Shown here piece by piece: positions 7,569-15,755 of a DNA stretch of 33,068 nt. Under the pieces are notes generated by a model. That model worked only from the letters and a program-made list of their open reading frames with translations. It did no database searches and was not told where the DNA came from. Position 1 is the stretch's first letter; the number at the start of each line of letters is the position of its first letter. The translations under genes were made by a program, and so were the position numbers. This DNA comes from Blastocatellia bacterium (GTDB lineage Bacteria; Acidobacteriota; Blastocatellia; UBA7656; JADIYM01), in assembly GCA_016705245.1 (NCBI GenBank), contig JADIYM010000030.1, positions 1 through 33,068 on the forward strand, given 5' to 3'.

Positions 7569-8258
7569 TCACACGACGGCTCCGAACAGCGCCCCGGCGC
7601 CGTAAGTGACAGCCATCGCAAGAGCGCCCCAGAACGTCACTCTTGCCGCTCCGACTATCGCCGAAGCGCCGCCGACCTTCGCGGCGAGACCTCCGAGTAA
7701 AGCCAGAAAGACTAGAGATGCCAATGCCACTAGAGTCGTAAGCAGACTTGCGGGTACGAAGAGGGCGGAGAGCAGAGGCAATGCGGCGCCCACGGCGAAC
7801 GTGCCCGCCGATGCAAGGGCCGCCTGGACCGGACGAGCTCGTGTGATTTCCGAAATTCCGAGTTCATCGCGAGCATGAGTCCCGAGCGCATCGTGAGACA
7901 TCAGCTGTTCGGCTACCTGGGCCGCCAGTGTCTGATCGAGGCCGCGCGAAACGTAGATTTGCGCGAGCTCCGCGCGTTCGGAGTCGACCGATGTCGCGAG
8001 CTCACTTCGCTCTCTCCCAAGATCGGCCTCCTCTGTATCGACCTGTGAGCTGACGGACACGTATTCACCGGCGGCCATCGACATCGCTCCGGCGACGAGG
8101 CCTGCGATGCCGGCGATCAGAATTCCGCTCCGGGTGCCGCCTCCGGCCGACACGCCAAGGACGAGACTCGCAGTGGAAACGATGCCGTCATTGGCACCGA
8201 GAACTGCCGCGCGAAGCCAGCCTATACGATCGGATCTGTGGAGCTCAGTGTGACGCAT
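7569..8258 (-). CDS. VIT/CCC1-family iron or manganese transporter
   Basis: The protein has 229 residues, normal for bacterial members. Membrane segment 1 carries the family signature LRAAVLGANDGIVSTASLVLG. Segment 2 is followed by SMAAGEYVSVSSQVDTEEAD, the conserved metal-site region. A charged cytoplasmic helical insert covers about residues 70-145 (RSELATSVDSERAELAQIYV), and three more membrane segments close the protein. The family moves Fe2+ or Mn2+ out of the cytoplasm, in plants and yeast into vacuoles. Its nearest upstream neighbour is the PAS-GGDEF gene on the same strand, 64 bases away. The start at 8258 gives the usual MRHTELHRSDRIGW N-terminus. Confidence 0.92.
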   Translation of the reverse strand: MRHTELHRSDRIGWLRAAVLGANDGIVSTASLVLGVSAGGGTRSGILIAGIAGLVAGAMSMAAGEYVSVSSQVDTEEADLGRERSELATSVDSERAELAQIYVSRGLDQTLAAQVAEQLMSHDALGTHARDELGISEITRARPVQAALASAGTFAVGAALPLLSALFVPASLLTTLVALASLVFLALLGGLAAKVGGASAIVGAARVTFWGALAMAVTYGAGALFGAVV

Positions 8259-8322
8259 GACTCTAATTCAACTCCGTCTGTGCAGTGTATCCAGCGAGAC
8301 GCAGAACCAACAGGAGCTCGAG

Positions 8323-9291
8323 CTACACGTCCACTTCCACCCGATTCCGGCCCTTCTCTTTCGCCCGATACATCGCCAGGTCGGCACGCAACAGACAATC
8401 CTCGATGGAAGCGTCGGACGACTTCAGGGTCGCGACGCCGATACTGACCGTGCAGGTCACACTGCAGCGTCCGGCCGTTGTCCGGTAGTTGGCGATGGCC
8501 TGCCGAAGTCTCTCTGCCTGGTACCGTGCGCCTTCGAGATTGGTGTCGGGAAGGAGTACAGCGAACTCCTCTCCACCAATTCTGGCGAACAGGTCCACCT
8601 TGCGCAGTAGTCGCTGGCTGATCGAACCAATTGATTTGAGAACTTCGTCACCGGCGGCGTGCCCGTGTCGATCGTTGATGGCCTTGAAGTAATCGATGTC
8701 CAGCTCGGCAATGGACAGCGGAGTGGAATGTCGCCTGGTCCGATCGAACTCGTGCCCGGCGCGTTCGAAGAAGTACCGCCGATTCGCCACCCCCGTCAGC
8801 GAATCGTGGAGAGAGAGTTCCACGAGTGCCGCCTCAGCCTGCTTGAAGCCTGTGATGTCGTGAAAAAACCAGATCCGCGCCAGATAACGACCGTCTTCGG
8901 CTCTGAGGACGGTCGAATGCCGTTCCACAGTTCGGCCGTCGAGCAGCTCGATCTCACAGTGATCTGAAATGTCCGGATTGTCATAGAGCGTCTTCACCCT
9001 CGCAAGAAAGGCTTCCGGGTCCTTCACCTTGCCCATCACGGACTGCAGGATCGGATCGTCTGAGGCCCCGACCGCACTCCCGCGCTGTCTGCCCGTGAGG
9101 CAGTCGTCCGGAATCTGCCAGATCTCCACGAATCGGCGATTGTGGTTGGCGACGACGCCTTCGTCATCAACGACTAGTATCCCGTCCGGAGAGGCCTCGT
9201 TGATCGCCTTGATGAGTGAGCTCTGTAGCTCGAGCTCGCGACGCTCGCCATTCCTCTCTAACCCGCTGTGCCGGTCGGATGGTCTGGACAT
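8323..9291 (-). CDS. PAS-GGDEF diguanylate cyclase
   Basis: The protein has 322 residues. A PAS domain fills about residues 25-155 (SPDGILVVDDEGVVANHNRRF, ending WFFHDITGFKQAEA), followed by a short linker helix and a GGDEF domain (about 160-320). The metal and substrate residues are present in DIDYFKAINDRHGHAAGD, and the active site is GGEEF at 239-243. The inhibitory site RxxD (RKVD, 230-233) lies exactly five residues upstream, so the enzyme should be active and feedback-inhibited by cyclic di-GMP. No membrane segment is seen, so it is cytoplasmic and senses an unknown input through PAS. The start has no strong ribosome site and could lie a little further in. Confidence 0.93.
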   Translation of the reverse strand: MSRPSDRHSGLERNGERRELELQSSLIKAINEASPDGILVVDDEGVVANHNRRFVEIWQIPDDCLTGRQRGSAVGASDDPILQSVMGKVKDPEAFLARVKTLYDNPDISDHCEIELLDGRTVERHSTVLRAEDGRYLARIWFFHDITGFKQAEAALVELSLHDSLTGVANRRYFFERAGHEFDRTRRHSTPLSIAELDIDYFKAINDRHGHAAGDEVLKSIGSISQRLLRKVDLFARIGGEEFAVLLPDTNLEGARYQAERLRQAIANYRTTAGRCSVTCTVSIGVATLKSSDASIEDCLLRADLAMYRAKEKGRNRVEVDV

Positions 9292-9558
9292 AAGTCGAAC
9301 CGATGGCTGAAGTCAGCAGCTAGGTCGAGGCACTCAGGCCGGCTCGACTAGTCTCGCGCCGGTCCGATGGCTCGACGGACGTCGCCCGACATCGGCAAGC
9401 TTCCTGTGAGTAGCATCCGCGCGCTCTAGCATTGTCGTCAAGAGTGGAACTGGCACAACCGACCTCGGATCTCTCGGCCCCACTGCCGCCGCTCGCGCGC
9501 CACCTTACCGGAACTTCGCGAGACCGCTCAGGCGCCACGAAATCCTGTGAACTTGCGG

Positions 9559-10116
9559 TCAGGACGCGGAAGCCGACTTCACCCGCTTGAGCACCGCGGT
9601 AAAGCGCGGCTTTCCGTCGCGCTCGAGATGGTAGGTGAGCGTCTCCTGGTCAGCGCTCAGGCTCACGGTCCAGACATTCGTGACGGCAGCCGGAATGAGA
9701 TTTGCCGTGTGTTCGTCCGCTGCAAACGACTGCACGAGCGGCGTTCCCGAGGCGCTCGCCATCCCGCCATACATCGTCACGGCATCCGGTGTGCCATCGG
9801 CATGACGATGGTCGTGCTTGAGCTGCAGTCCGCCGGCCGCGCGGCTGAAGATCCATGTGCGTGATCGATCTTCGCCGACCAGAAAAGGCACCCGAATTTC
9901 ATCGTCGCTGCACGAAGTCACAGTCGCGACCAGCAGCTTTCCGGCGAAATCATCACGGCCATCGACGGGAAAAGTCATCCCGCCCTCGTAGCGCGCACCA
10001 CAGAGTCCCTTGAGCGAGGCGAAGAACTCCGTGCGCGCATCCTGGCCGGCGCCAGCTGACGACACGGAAACTGCAAATACCAATATAACCGTTGCGATGG
10101 CCTTCGGAATCGACAT
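9559..10116 (-). CDS. Secreted protein, conserved hypothetical
   Basis: The protein has 185 residues. The ATG at 10116 follows AAGGAG and gives a signal peptide (MSIPKAIATVILVFAVSVSS, cleavage near AGAG); the longer open frame to 10323 is rejected. The mature part has FFASLKGLCGARYEGG near the N-terminus and one further Cys (TSCSDDEIRVPF), which may form a disulfide, then FLVGEDRSRTWIF and LKHDHRHADGTPDA. I recognise this as the pattern of a conserved secreted family, but no function is established. It is the last gene of the minus-strand group after the DUF1801 gene. Confidence 0.8.
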   Translation of the reverse strand: MSIPKAIATVILVFAVSVSSAGAGQDARTEFFASLKGLCGARYEGGMTFPVDGRDDFAGKLLVATVTSCSDDEIRVPFLVGEDRSRTWIFSRAAGGLQLKHDHRHADGTPDAVTMYGGMASASGTPLVQSFAADEHTANLIPAAVTNVWTVSLSADQETLTYHLERDGKPRFTAVLKRVKSASAS

Positions 10117-10180
10117 CCTGTTCTCCTTCTTTCGACCCACAGCACGCGGGCTGCAGTGCCTCGGGCGCTCTCGGTGGAAT

Positions 10181-10609
10181 TTACCGCAAGTGCGCGATCC
10201 ACTCGCGAACGAGGGCCTCGAGCTCGGCACGCCGGGATGCAATGTCAGCCACGTCCCGGAACTTCGCGATGGCCCGATCCTTGGCGAGCCACTGAAGCAG
10301 ACAAGTGGGGTCAGCAACCGCAATTCCTTCCGGACCCAGGTCCCGGACCTTCGCTCCCAGGTGGAAGATCACGTGCACGCCATCGGGCGCCCGCAGATGA
10401 AGCGTGGCGAAGTACTCGCCGCGCGCGAAACTCGGCACCTTCCATTTGATTCCCTCGGTGATGTCCGGATCTGCGCCGAGAATGATCGATCGAAGGGCCT
10501 GAATCTCGGCCTTGAAGGGATGCTCGAGGTCGCGCATGAAATCGTCGACCGTACCTGCTGCGCCCTTGCGGGACTTCGGGCTCTTTGCGTCAGCCAAAGT
10601 TTTCTCCAT
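10181..10609 (-). CDS. DUF1801 (YdhG-like) protein
   Basis: The protein has 142 residues from the ATG at 10609; a GTG one codon earlier is also possible. The core has the DUF1801 pattern: a helix with FMRDLEHPFKAEIQALRSII, then ITEGIKWKVPSF, then YFATLHLRAPDGVHVIFHLG, and a C-terminal helix. The fold resembles a small alpha-beta sandwich, and the function of the family is unknown. The N-terminal 25 residues are basic and likely flexible. Weak ribosome site GAGAAG. It lies 64 bases upstream of the secreted unknown on the same strand. Confidence 0.88.
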   Translation of the reverse strand: MEKTLADAKSPKSRKGAAGTVDDFMRDLEHPFKAEIQALRSIILGADPDITEGIKWKVPSFARGEYFATLHLRAPDGVHVIFHLGAKVRDLGPEGIAVADPTCLLQWLAKDRAIAKFRDVADIASRRAELEALVREWIAHLR

Positions 10610-10742
10610 CACTTCTCACGATCTTTGGGCGGGCCCATCGCGGCACCGCAAGAATCCCGTCTCACCGGGCCAGCGTCAAGGCTGGTTCGCGTGGACGTGG
10701 CCTTCAACGACTGGAGCCAGGCGTGAGGGTGAAGATGGAGCT

Positions 10743-11123
10743 TTAATTCTCACGGTTAGCCCGTATGTGCACTGCTGCTGCGACGATCAGCAGAACCACG
10801 AGGACACCGTCGACGAGAATGACCCGATCGACTTGTACCGTCCGGTCCGGAGTGACGACAGCCAGCACGATGAACGAGACCGTACTGACAATTGCTACGG
10901 TGAGCCCCACGGTTCGCCACTCATGACGCGCGGCCGCAGCGGCAAAGCCCAGCCCGAGGATGCCGAACAGAACCGCACGATGTCGCAGAAGCAGTTCGAT
11001 GTTCGGATCTCCGACGTTTACGCCGTACAGACTGCCGAGCGCGCTGGAACCCAGGACGCCGAAGCCGGGAGTGATGTGGATCACCGCAGCCAGCGCGAGT
11101 ACCGCACCAACGAATCGATTCAA
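10743..11123 (-). CDS. Small four-helix integral membrane protein
   Basis: The protein has 126 residues. The start is a TTG at 11123 with an excellent GGGGAGGTG six bases before; it overlaps the end of the DUF523 gene by 4 bases (TTGA), so the two are translationally coupled. Four membrane segments are visible: residues 3-25, 48-65, 70-93 and 100-120. The motif LYGVNVGDPNIELLLRHRAV between the first two is typical of a small conserved membrane family with no proven function. Some databases label it as phosphopantetheine adenylyltransferase, which the sequence does not support. Confidence 0.82.
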   Translation of the reverse strand: MNRFVGAVLALAAVIHITPGFGVLGSSALGSLYGVNVGDPNIELLLRHRAVLFGILGLGFAAAAARHEWRTVGLTVAIVSTVSFIVLAVVTPDRTVQVDRVILVDGVLVVLLIVAAAVHIRANREN

Positions 11124-11677
11124 GCGTTCACACCTCCCCTCGACTCTGCGTCTTGAGGCAGAGGAAGACGCAAAGATGCAAACCCGTCCTCGAACCGCCT
11201 CAGTCTCAGGTCGGCTTCTTCGAGTTGTGCCTCACTGAAAACGTAAATTCCGGCGCGTTCGAGGCACGCAGCCGTCACGCCGACATCGGACACCCGCGTG
11301 CCGGTGAAACTGCCGTCGTAAATGTAGCCCAGGCCGCACGACGGGCTTCCTTCCTTCAGGACTGCGATGCGAATGCTCTTCGATCGCGCGACGGCGAGCG
11401 CGTGCTCTGCCCCGCGGACGAACTGCCCCGTGACGTCACGACCGCGGTCGTCGATAACTCTCGCAACGCCGGAAAGGACACTGAGCCCGCCGGCTGCACC
11501 AACGATCTCCGCCGGTGGGCGAGGAACGGAAAGTCCGCCCGCGACTTCCGGGCATACAGTCACGACACGGCCCTCGCCGAGCCACCGCTGCAGTACAGGA
11601 TGATCGGTCCGCTTGTCGCCACCGTTGTAACGAACCGATTCCCCGACGAGACATGCGCTGACGAGAATGAACTCCAT
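11120..11677 (-). CDS. DUF523 protein, 2-thiouracil desulfurase (TudS)-like
   Basis: The protein has 185 residues. Three conserved Cys stand in the family positions: VSACLVGESVRYNG (Cys 9), VVTVCPEVAGG (about Cys 42) and KEGSPSCGLG (about Cys 114). In the studied member TudS three Cys hold a [4Fe-4S] cluster with an open iron site that removes sulfur from thiolated uracil. The spacing here is compatible with this, but the substrate is not proven. The last 30 residues are an extra charged tail. The gene is coupled to the small membrane protein through a 4-base overlap. Confidence 0.88.
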   Translation of the reverse strand: MEFILVSACLVGESVRYNGGDKRTDHPVLQRWLGEGRVVTVCPEVAGGLSVPRPPAEIVGAAGGLSVLSGVARVIDDRGRDVTGQFVRGAEHALAVARSKSIRIAVLKEGSPSCGLGYIYDGSFTGTRVSDVGVTAACLERAGIYVFSEAQLEEADLRLRRFEDGFASLRLPLPQDAESRGGVNA

Positions 11678-11829
11678 GACGCCACCTCAGGCGAAGCATC
11701 GAGGCATGTCCGGTCTGGCGTCAAGACGAGCGTTTCAAACGCATGTGTCAGAACCGCGAGCGGTTGCGAAGCTGGCCTGCGGACACTTGTCCTGTGCGTG
11801 ACCTCCAGATCTTTGGCACAGAGGCGTTG

Positions 11830-12068
11830 TTTCAGGCCCTGTCCGTGGGACGCTCGCTACTGCTCGCGGCTCGAGGAACGGGGACCCGGCAGAGCGTCCT
11901 GCCTGGTAGTGCACGATGCGGGTGATCCCCGTTTTTTGAGCCGCGAGCGGTAGCGAGCGTCCTACGGACGGTCGAACGGTTCCGATCAATTCCGTCCGTC
12001 CGCAACGACGAGTCTGCGATTTCAGGCACCGTCCTTGGGACGCTCGCTACCGCTCGTGGTTCTGATGC
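11830..12068. repeat. REP-like cluster, three copies
   Basis: Copy A (11830-11886) and copy C (12020-12068) are direct repeats that share TTTCAGGC, then CGTCC and GGGACGCTCGCTAC, then GCTCG. Copy B (11924-11963) is inverted and pairs with A over about 39 bases, allowing a long hairpin. The common core is GGACGCTCGCTACCGCTCGC. Copy C overlaps the last codons of the uracil-DNA glycosylase gene. The region between 11678 and 12046 has no gene. Confidence 0.75.
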
Positions 12069-12649
12069 CCGGGTTGTAGGACCTCTGCCACCCGCTCACG
12101 CAATACAGGAATGACCTCCTGCTCGAACCACGGATTGCGCCTGAGCCACAGATTGTTCCGCGGGCTCGGATGCGGCAGCGGCACCAGGAGCGGCCAGTAA
12201 TTGCGCCAGTTGCGAACCGACTCGGTAAGCGTCGAGCCCCGATTCTGAAGGTGATATGCGTGCGCATACTGACCGATGACAAGCGTCAACTCGAGCTTCT
12301 CCAGGCGCGACAACAGGACCGCTCGCCAGGCGGTCGCACATTCCGGCCTCGGCGGCAGGTCTCCGGCTTTTCCGGTGCCCGGATAGCAGAAGCCCATCGG
12401 CACGAGAGCAACCTTCCTGTCGTCGTAGAACACGTCGCGCGACATTCCCAGCCAGTCGCGAAGCCGATCGCCGCTCGGGTCATTGAATGGTAGCCCGGTC
12501 TCGTGTACGCGCCGGCCAGGCGCCTGACCTGCGATCAGGATTCGGGCGGACGAGTGCATCTGCACCACTGGGCGCGGGTCGTGCGGCAGGTGCTCGGCGC
12601 AGATCGTGCAAGATCGGACGTCACTCAGAAGTGACTCGAGTGAACCCAT
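12047..12649 (-). CDS. Uracil-DNA glycosylase family protein
   Basis: The protein has 200 residues. Motif 1 is ILIAGQAPGRRVHETGLPFN followed by DPSGDRLRDWLG, and the late motif is PLPHPSPRN, both typical of the superfamily that removes uracil from DNA. N-terminal CTIC and later FCYPGTGK and PPRPECATAW resemble the family-4/5-type branch whose members may hold an iron-sulfur cluster. Whether uracil is the real substrate is not proven for this subgroup. The ATG at 12649 is preferred to a TTG at 12655. The C-terminal codons and stop run into REP copy C, so the last residues (GHQNHER) may have been changed by the repeat. Confidence 0.88.
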   Translation of the reverse strand: MGSLESLLSDVRSCTICAEHLPHDPRPVVQMHSSARILIAGQAPGRRVHETGLPFNDPSGDRLRDWLGMSRDVFYDDRKVALVPMGFCYPGTGKAGDLPPRPECATAWRAVLLSRLEKLELTLVIGQYAHAYHLQNRGSTLTESVRNWRNYWPLLVPLPHPSPRNNLWLRRNPWFEQEVIPVLRERVAEVLQPGHQNHER

Positions 12650-12697
12650 TCGCAATGCCCTCTGACAATTCTCCGGCCATCGTTGGCGGCTCGAGGT

Positions 12698-12973
12698 TTA
12701 CGACTGCCCACCGAATCGAGCCGACGCACGGGCACGCGCTCGCGCCGCCTCGACCTCGCGATCGCGTGGGTCGGCGGTCGTCACCAGAGAGTCGATCAAC
12801 TCGCGGGCCGAAGCCGAAACCTGCTCGACGGCATGATCGAACGCAGCCCTGTTGGCCGCGGAAGGAGACGTGAACCCGCTGAGCTTGCGAACGAACTGAA
12901 TGGACGCATCGCGGATCTCGGCGTCCGTCGCTGGAGGCTCGAAGTTGAAGAGAGTCTTGATGTTTCGACACAT
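12698..12973 (-). CDS. DUF2277 protein
   Basis: The protein has 91 residues, starting MCRNIKTLFNFEPPATDAE, which is the invariant beginning of the DUF2277 family. It goes on SIQFVRKLSGFTSPSAANRA and ends with an Arg/Ala-rich helix. The function is unknown. The frame is open far upstream (to 13627) only because the preceding DinB gene has a frame break; the family start fixes the ATG at 12973. It lies 110 bases after the DinB gene on the same strand. Confidence 0.92.
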   Translation of the reverse strand: MCRNIKTLFNFEPPATDAEIRDASIQFVRKLSGFTSPSAANRAAFDHAVEQVSASARELIDSLVTTADPRDREVEAARARARASARFGGQS

Positions 12974-13083
12974 GACCGCTCCGTCGAATTTCATTCTTCG
13001 ATGACGAGACTGCTTCGAGGCGATCAACCGGAATGTTGCCAAATTGCGCCGCCGACGCGAGTCTTGCGATTCCGGTCGCCAGG

Positions 13084-13549
13084 TCAACGAGCCAGGAAAC
13101 GTTCGATCTGCCGTCTGTGGCGCGAGACGTGAACGATTGCGTGCTCGAACAGTTGCTCCAAGTCGTAAACCTGTCCCCAGCCCGATTGCATCTTCATCGC
13201 CACGGAGTCCTCTTCCGAGAGATTCCAGTGTCCGTCGAGCGTGGCGATCGTGTAGTCGAGCATCGCGCGAAGCCGCGCCGGAGCCTCTTCCCTGGCCATT
13301 TCCTCGCGGACGCGGCCGATTCGCCATTCCCCATGCCTCTCGCATCATTCCGGCGTATCCGTAACCAGCGCCGACCACGTGTGTGAGAATCGTCTGAATC
13401 GAGCGGCAGTTCTCGTCGTCCGTCTCCGAGTCTCGAATGACTTCGTAGTCGACGTCGCTCATGCCTCCGAGAATCGGAATCAACTCGTCCACGGCGCGCT
13501 CGTATTCGTCCATCAGCGCGCCGACCGCACCTTTGCGATAGGTCTTCAT
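13084..13549 (-). CDS. DinB-family protein (one-base frame break near 13310)
   Basis: The start ATG at 13549 follows AGGAGG. The first 83 residues (MKTYRKGAVGALMDEYERAV to MMREAWGMANRPR) and the last 71 (MAREEAPARLRAMLDYTIAT to RHRRQIERFLAR) lie in different frames. Removal of one base near 13310 joins them as NRPR-REEMAREEA and gives about 154 residues, a normal DinB length. Metal-binding His residues typical of the four-helix DinB/YfiT fold are seen at LTHVVGAG and HAIVHVSRHRRQ. The family includes thiol-dependent and metal-dependent enzymes; the activity here is unknown. Confidence 0.85.
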
Positions 13550-13627
13550 TATTCCTCCTGGTTCATCATCGAGACGGTAATGGGCTTGTCGCGTGATAGA
13601 TGATGACTCTGACATCCCACGCCTCAT

Positions 13628-13662
13628 GCATCAGTACCGTGCGCGGTAGCGCACGGGTCGAC
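13628..13662. repeat. Palindromic repeat copy 1 with hairpin
   Basis: Bases 13628-13650 match both ends of the 131-bp element at 15558-15688 (core CAGTACCGTGCGCGGTAGC). CCGTGCGC (13637-13644) pairs with GCGCACGG (13649-13656) around GGTA. It lies just after the stop of the TPR gene and may act as its terminator. Confidence 0.7.
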
Positions 13663-13678
13663 CCCGAGTTTCATTCAT

Positions 13679-15367
13679 TCAGCGTCTGGTGGAGACGAAC
13701 GAGCGGGCCTCGTCCAGAAGCGCCGCTCGAGATTTTCCCCGGCCGACCGAGAGTAACTGCGCATAGTAGTTGACCGCCAGCGCCTCGTTGCCCGAGGCCC
13801 GAGCGGAGCGGGCGGCTCCGAGCAGGCTGTTGAAGCGGCCCGGGTAATGGAGCAGGGACCGCTGGTAAGCGACCAGCGCGTCAGCGGGCTTGCTCAGGTC
13901 CAGAAGCAGGTCGCCGAGGAGCTCGGCTGCAGGAAGCGTCGGGCCGGGAGTCACCGAGTGCTTCGGAGTCGCTTCCTCGAGCTCGACGGCTTGCGTCATC
14001 AGTGACAGGCTCGCCTCCGTGCGCTTCTCGGCGTGAGCGATCCACGCGTTCAACTCGAGACGCAGTATCTGGATGTTTCGCGCGAAGAGTTCCTCTCCAG
14101 CGTTCCTGGCGGAGGACTCGAGACTCTCGAGGCGGGCGGAAGCCTCGAGGGCCGTCGCCAGCTCTCCCGTATGTGCGGCGCCGAGTCCTCGAGCGAACCA
14201 CGTTACGCCTTCCGGCCAGAAAAAGCGGTTCCAGTCGAGTGTCGATGGCTCACGGGGTGAAAGCGCCACTGCCTCGGTCCAGGCGCGCCGCTCGAGCGCA
14301 AATCGAGCCTTTGTCGAGGCGAGGTGAAAGGCTGTCTTGAATGTGGGCTCGAGCTGCGGCGTGCCGTGGAGGCGATGCAACTGCGCTGCAGCCTCGGAAT
14401 CCGCGCCCTGCTGCAGATGGGCGTATACCAGATACTCGATCGCATGAGGGAACTCGTCCCATACGAACTGGCCGCGATCGCCGGCGGGGTGTTCGAGCGC
14501 AGCCTCGGCCGCTCGCAGGTTCCCGCGGACCACCGCATCCCAGTTGCCGAGACGGGTATAGATGTGGGTCGGCATGTGCAGCGCGTGCGGGTTGCGCGGA
14601 GCGACTGCGTCGTATTTGTCGACGATCTCGAGCGACTCTTTCTCGCGCCCGGGGACATCGCTGGCGTGAACGAGATAATGCATCGCCCCGGGATGGTCGT
14701 GGTTCCTCTCGTATACGCCGAGAAGGAGTGCGGCAGCTTCATCCGCATTCGTTCGCGAGATCCGGTCCTGGGGCGTGACGGCGAGACGGGCTAGAGCGTA
14801 GAACGCGGTGGCATCAGGGTCGTTCGGGAACGCATCGTGAACCTTTTTCATCGACTGCTCCCATCGGCGGATCCGGGACCAGTAGTCCGGCGATTCGGGC
14901 TCGGCGAAAAACGCCGCCACCGCGTCGACGAAAAGGCGCTCGCGGTCGGTCCTGGGATTGAGCGCCCTGGCTTTCGTAACTTCATCCCAACCGCGCCGCC
15001 GCTCGTCGAGCCCCGGACGCGTAGGCCAGAGCGGCTGAAACAGAGTCATCGCGATTCCCCAGTGGGCCATCGGGCACGCCGGGTCGATCTTCACCACCTT
15101 CTCGAATGCCTGCCTTGCCTGCGGATAGGTCATGTGGTGAAGCAGGGCGACCGCTCTGTTGAACTCGACCTGGGCTTTCGCGTTACCGGATACGCGGAAA
15201 TCGACGACACCGAGGTCGTGTCCTTTCCCTGCGTGCGTCTGCGCCACCGCCGGGAGTGTGGCACCGGCACACACTGTCAGCACGAACACTGTCGCAAGAA
15301 TTCTCGCGCCGTTGTGATGAACCCGGAACGACCCGGATTTCAAGGTGGCTGCATTCCCGACATTCAT
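13679..15367 (-). CDS. Secreted tetratricopeptide-repeat protein
   Basis: The protein has 562 residues. The ATG at 15367 opens MNVGNAATLKSGSFRVHHNG and a signal peptide (ILATVFVLTVCAGATLPAV, cleavage near AQT). The longer open frame to 15808 runs through a repeat and is rejected. TPR units include FNRAVALLHHMTYPQARQAF, then MAHWGIAMTLFQPLWP, which is a hallmark of a conserved bacterial family, and AMHYLVHASDVPGREKESLE. The last unit is ADALVAYQRSLLHYPGRFNS. His and Trp content is high in the middle. The family is exported, with no established activity; protein binding is likely. It stands alone and is flanked on both sides by copies of the same palindromic repeat. Confidence 0.88.
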   Translation of the reverse strand: MNVGNAATLKSGSFRVHHNGARILATVFVLTVCAGATLPAVAQTHAGKGHDLGVVDFRVSGNAKAQVEFNRAVALLHHMTYPQARQAFEKVVKIDPACPMAHWGIAMTLFQPLWPTRPGLDERRRGWDEVTKARALNPRTDRERLFVDAVAAFFAEPESPDYWSRIRRWEQSMKKVHDAFPNDPDATAFYALARLAVTPQDRISRTNADEAAALLLGVYERNHDHPGAMHYLVHASDVPGREKESLEIVDKYDAVAPRNPHALHMPTHIYTRLGNWDAVVRGNLRAAEAALEHPAGDRGQFVWDEFPHAIEYLVYAHLQQGADSEAAAQLHRLHGTPQLEPTFKTAFHLASTKARFALERRAWTEAVALSPREPSTLDWNRFFWPEGVTWFARGLGAAHTGELATALEASARLESLESSARNAGEELFARNIQILRLELNAWIAHAEKRTEASLSLMTQAVELEEATPKHSVTPGPTLPAAELLGDLLLDLSKPADALVAYQRSLLHYPGRFNSLLGAARSARASGNEALAVNYYAQLLSVGRGKSRAALLDEARSFVSTRR

Positions 15368-15557
15368 CGCCTGTGTCCTTCGATTCCTGCAATCAGCGGG
15401 AACGGTGCGTGAGTGTACGGACGGGGGCAGCATTGCCGGGGGCGGAACCCCCGGGGGGGCATCGGGGCAGTGGGGATATCGGATTCCACGTTTTCCGACG
15501 ACGAGTATACGACGAACACGTGTCCGATTAGCCTCCAGCATAACAGGCGGGCTCCTG

Positions 15558-15688
15558 GCATCAGTACCGTGCACGGTAGCGCAAGGGTCAGGCTCCACCT
15601 TGGCCTGTCGTGGTGCGGTCGCCCAGGTTGCCCTCTCGGAAGCCGTCGTCGTCCAAGGGGGGGGGGCTACCGCGCACGGTACCGATGC
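15558..15688. mobile_element. 131-bp MITE-like element with 23-bp terminal inverted repeats
   Basis: The left end (15558-15580) and right end (15666-15688) are inverse copies matching at 21 of 23 bases, with core ACCGTGCGCGGTAGC. A run of ten G (15657-15666) abuts the right end. No gene is inside. Along with 13628-13650 this gives three copies of the repeat in 2 kb. The rest of the stretch 15368-15755 holds no gene that I can support. Confidence 0.65.
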
Positions 15689-15755
15689 GATGAGTAGCCG
15701 CAGCGTATGGCGGACCCGCAGTACCGAGGTCTCAGCACCTCCGCCGAGTCCAGCC

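Noticed and set aside
9320..9538. A 72-residue minus-strand open frame between the GGDEF and secreted-protein genes
   Set aside because: It has Arg/Ser/Ala-rich composition without a ribosome site or family match; the 267-base gap appears empty.
12698..13627. A single 309-residue minus-strand protein
   Set aside because: It joins the start of a frame-broken DinB gene to a complete DUF2277 gene; both families have their own start, ribosome site and expected length.
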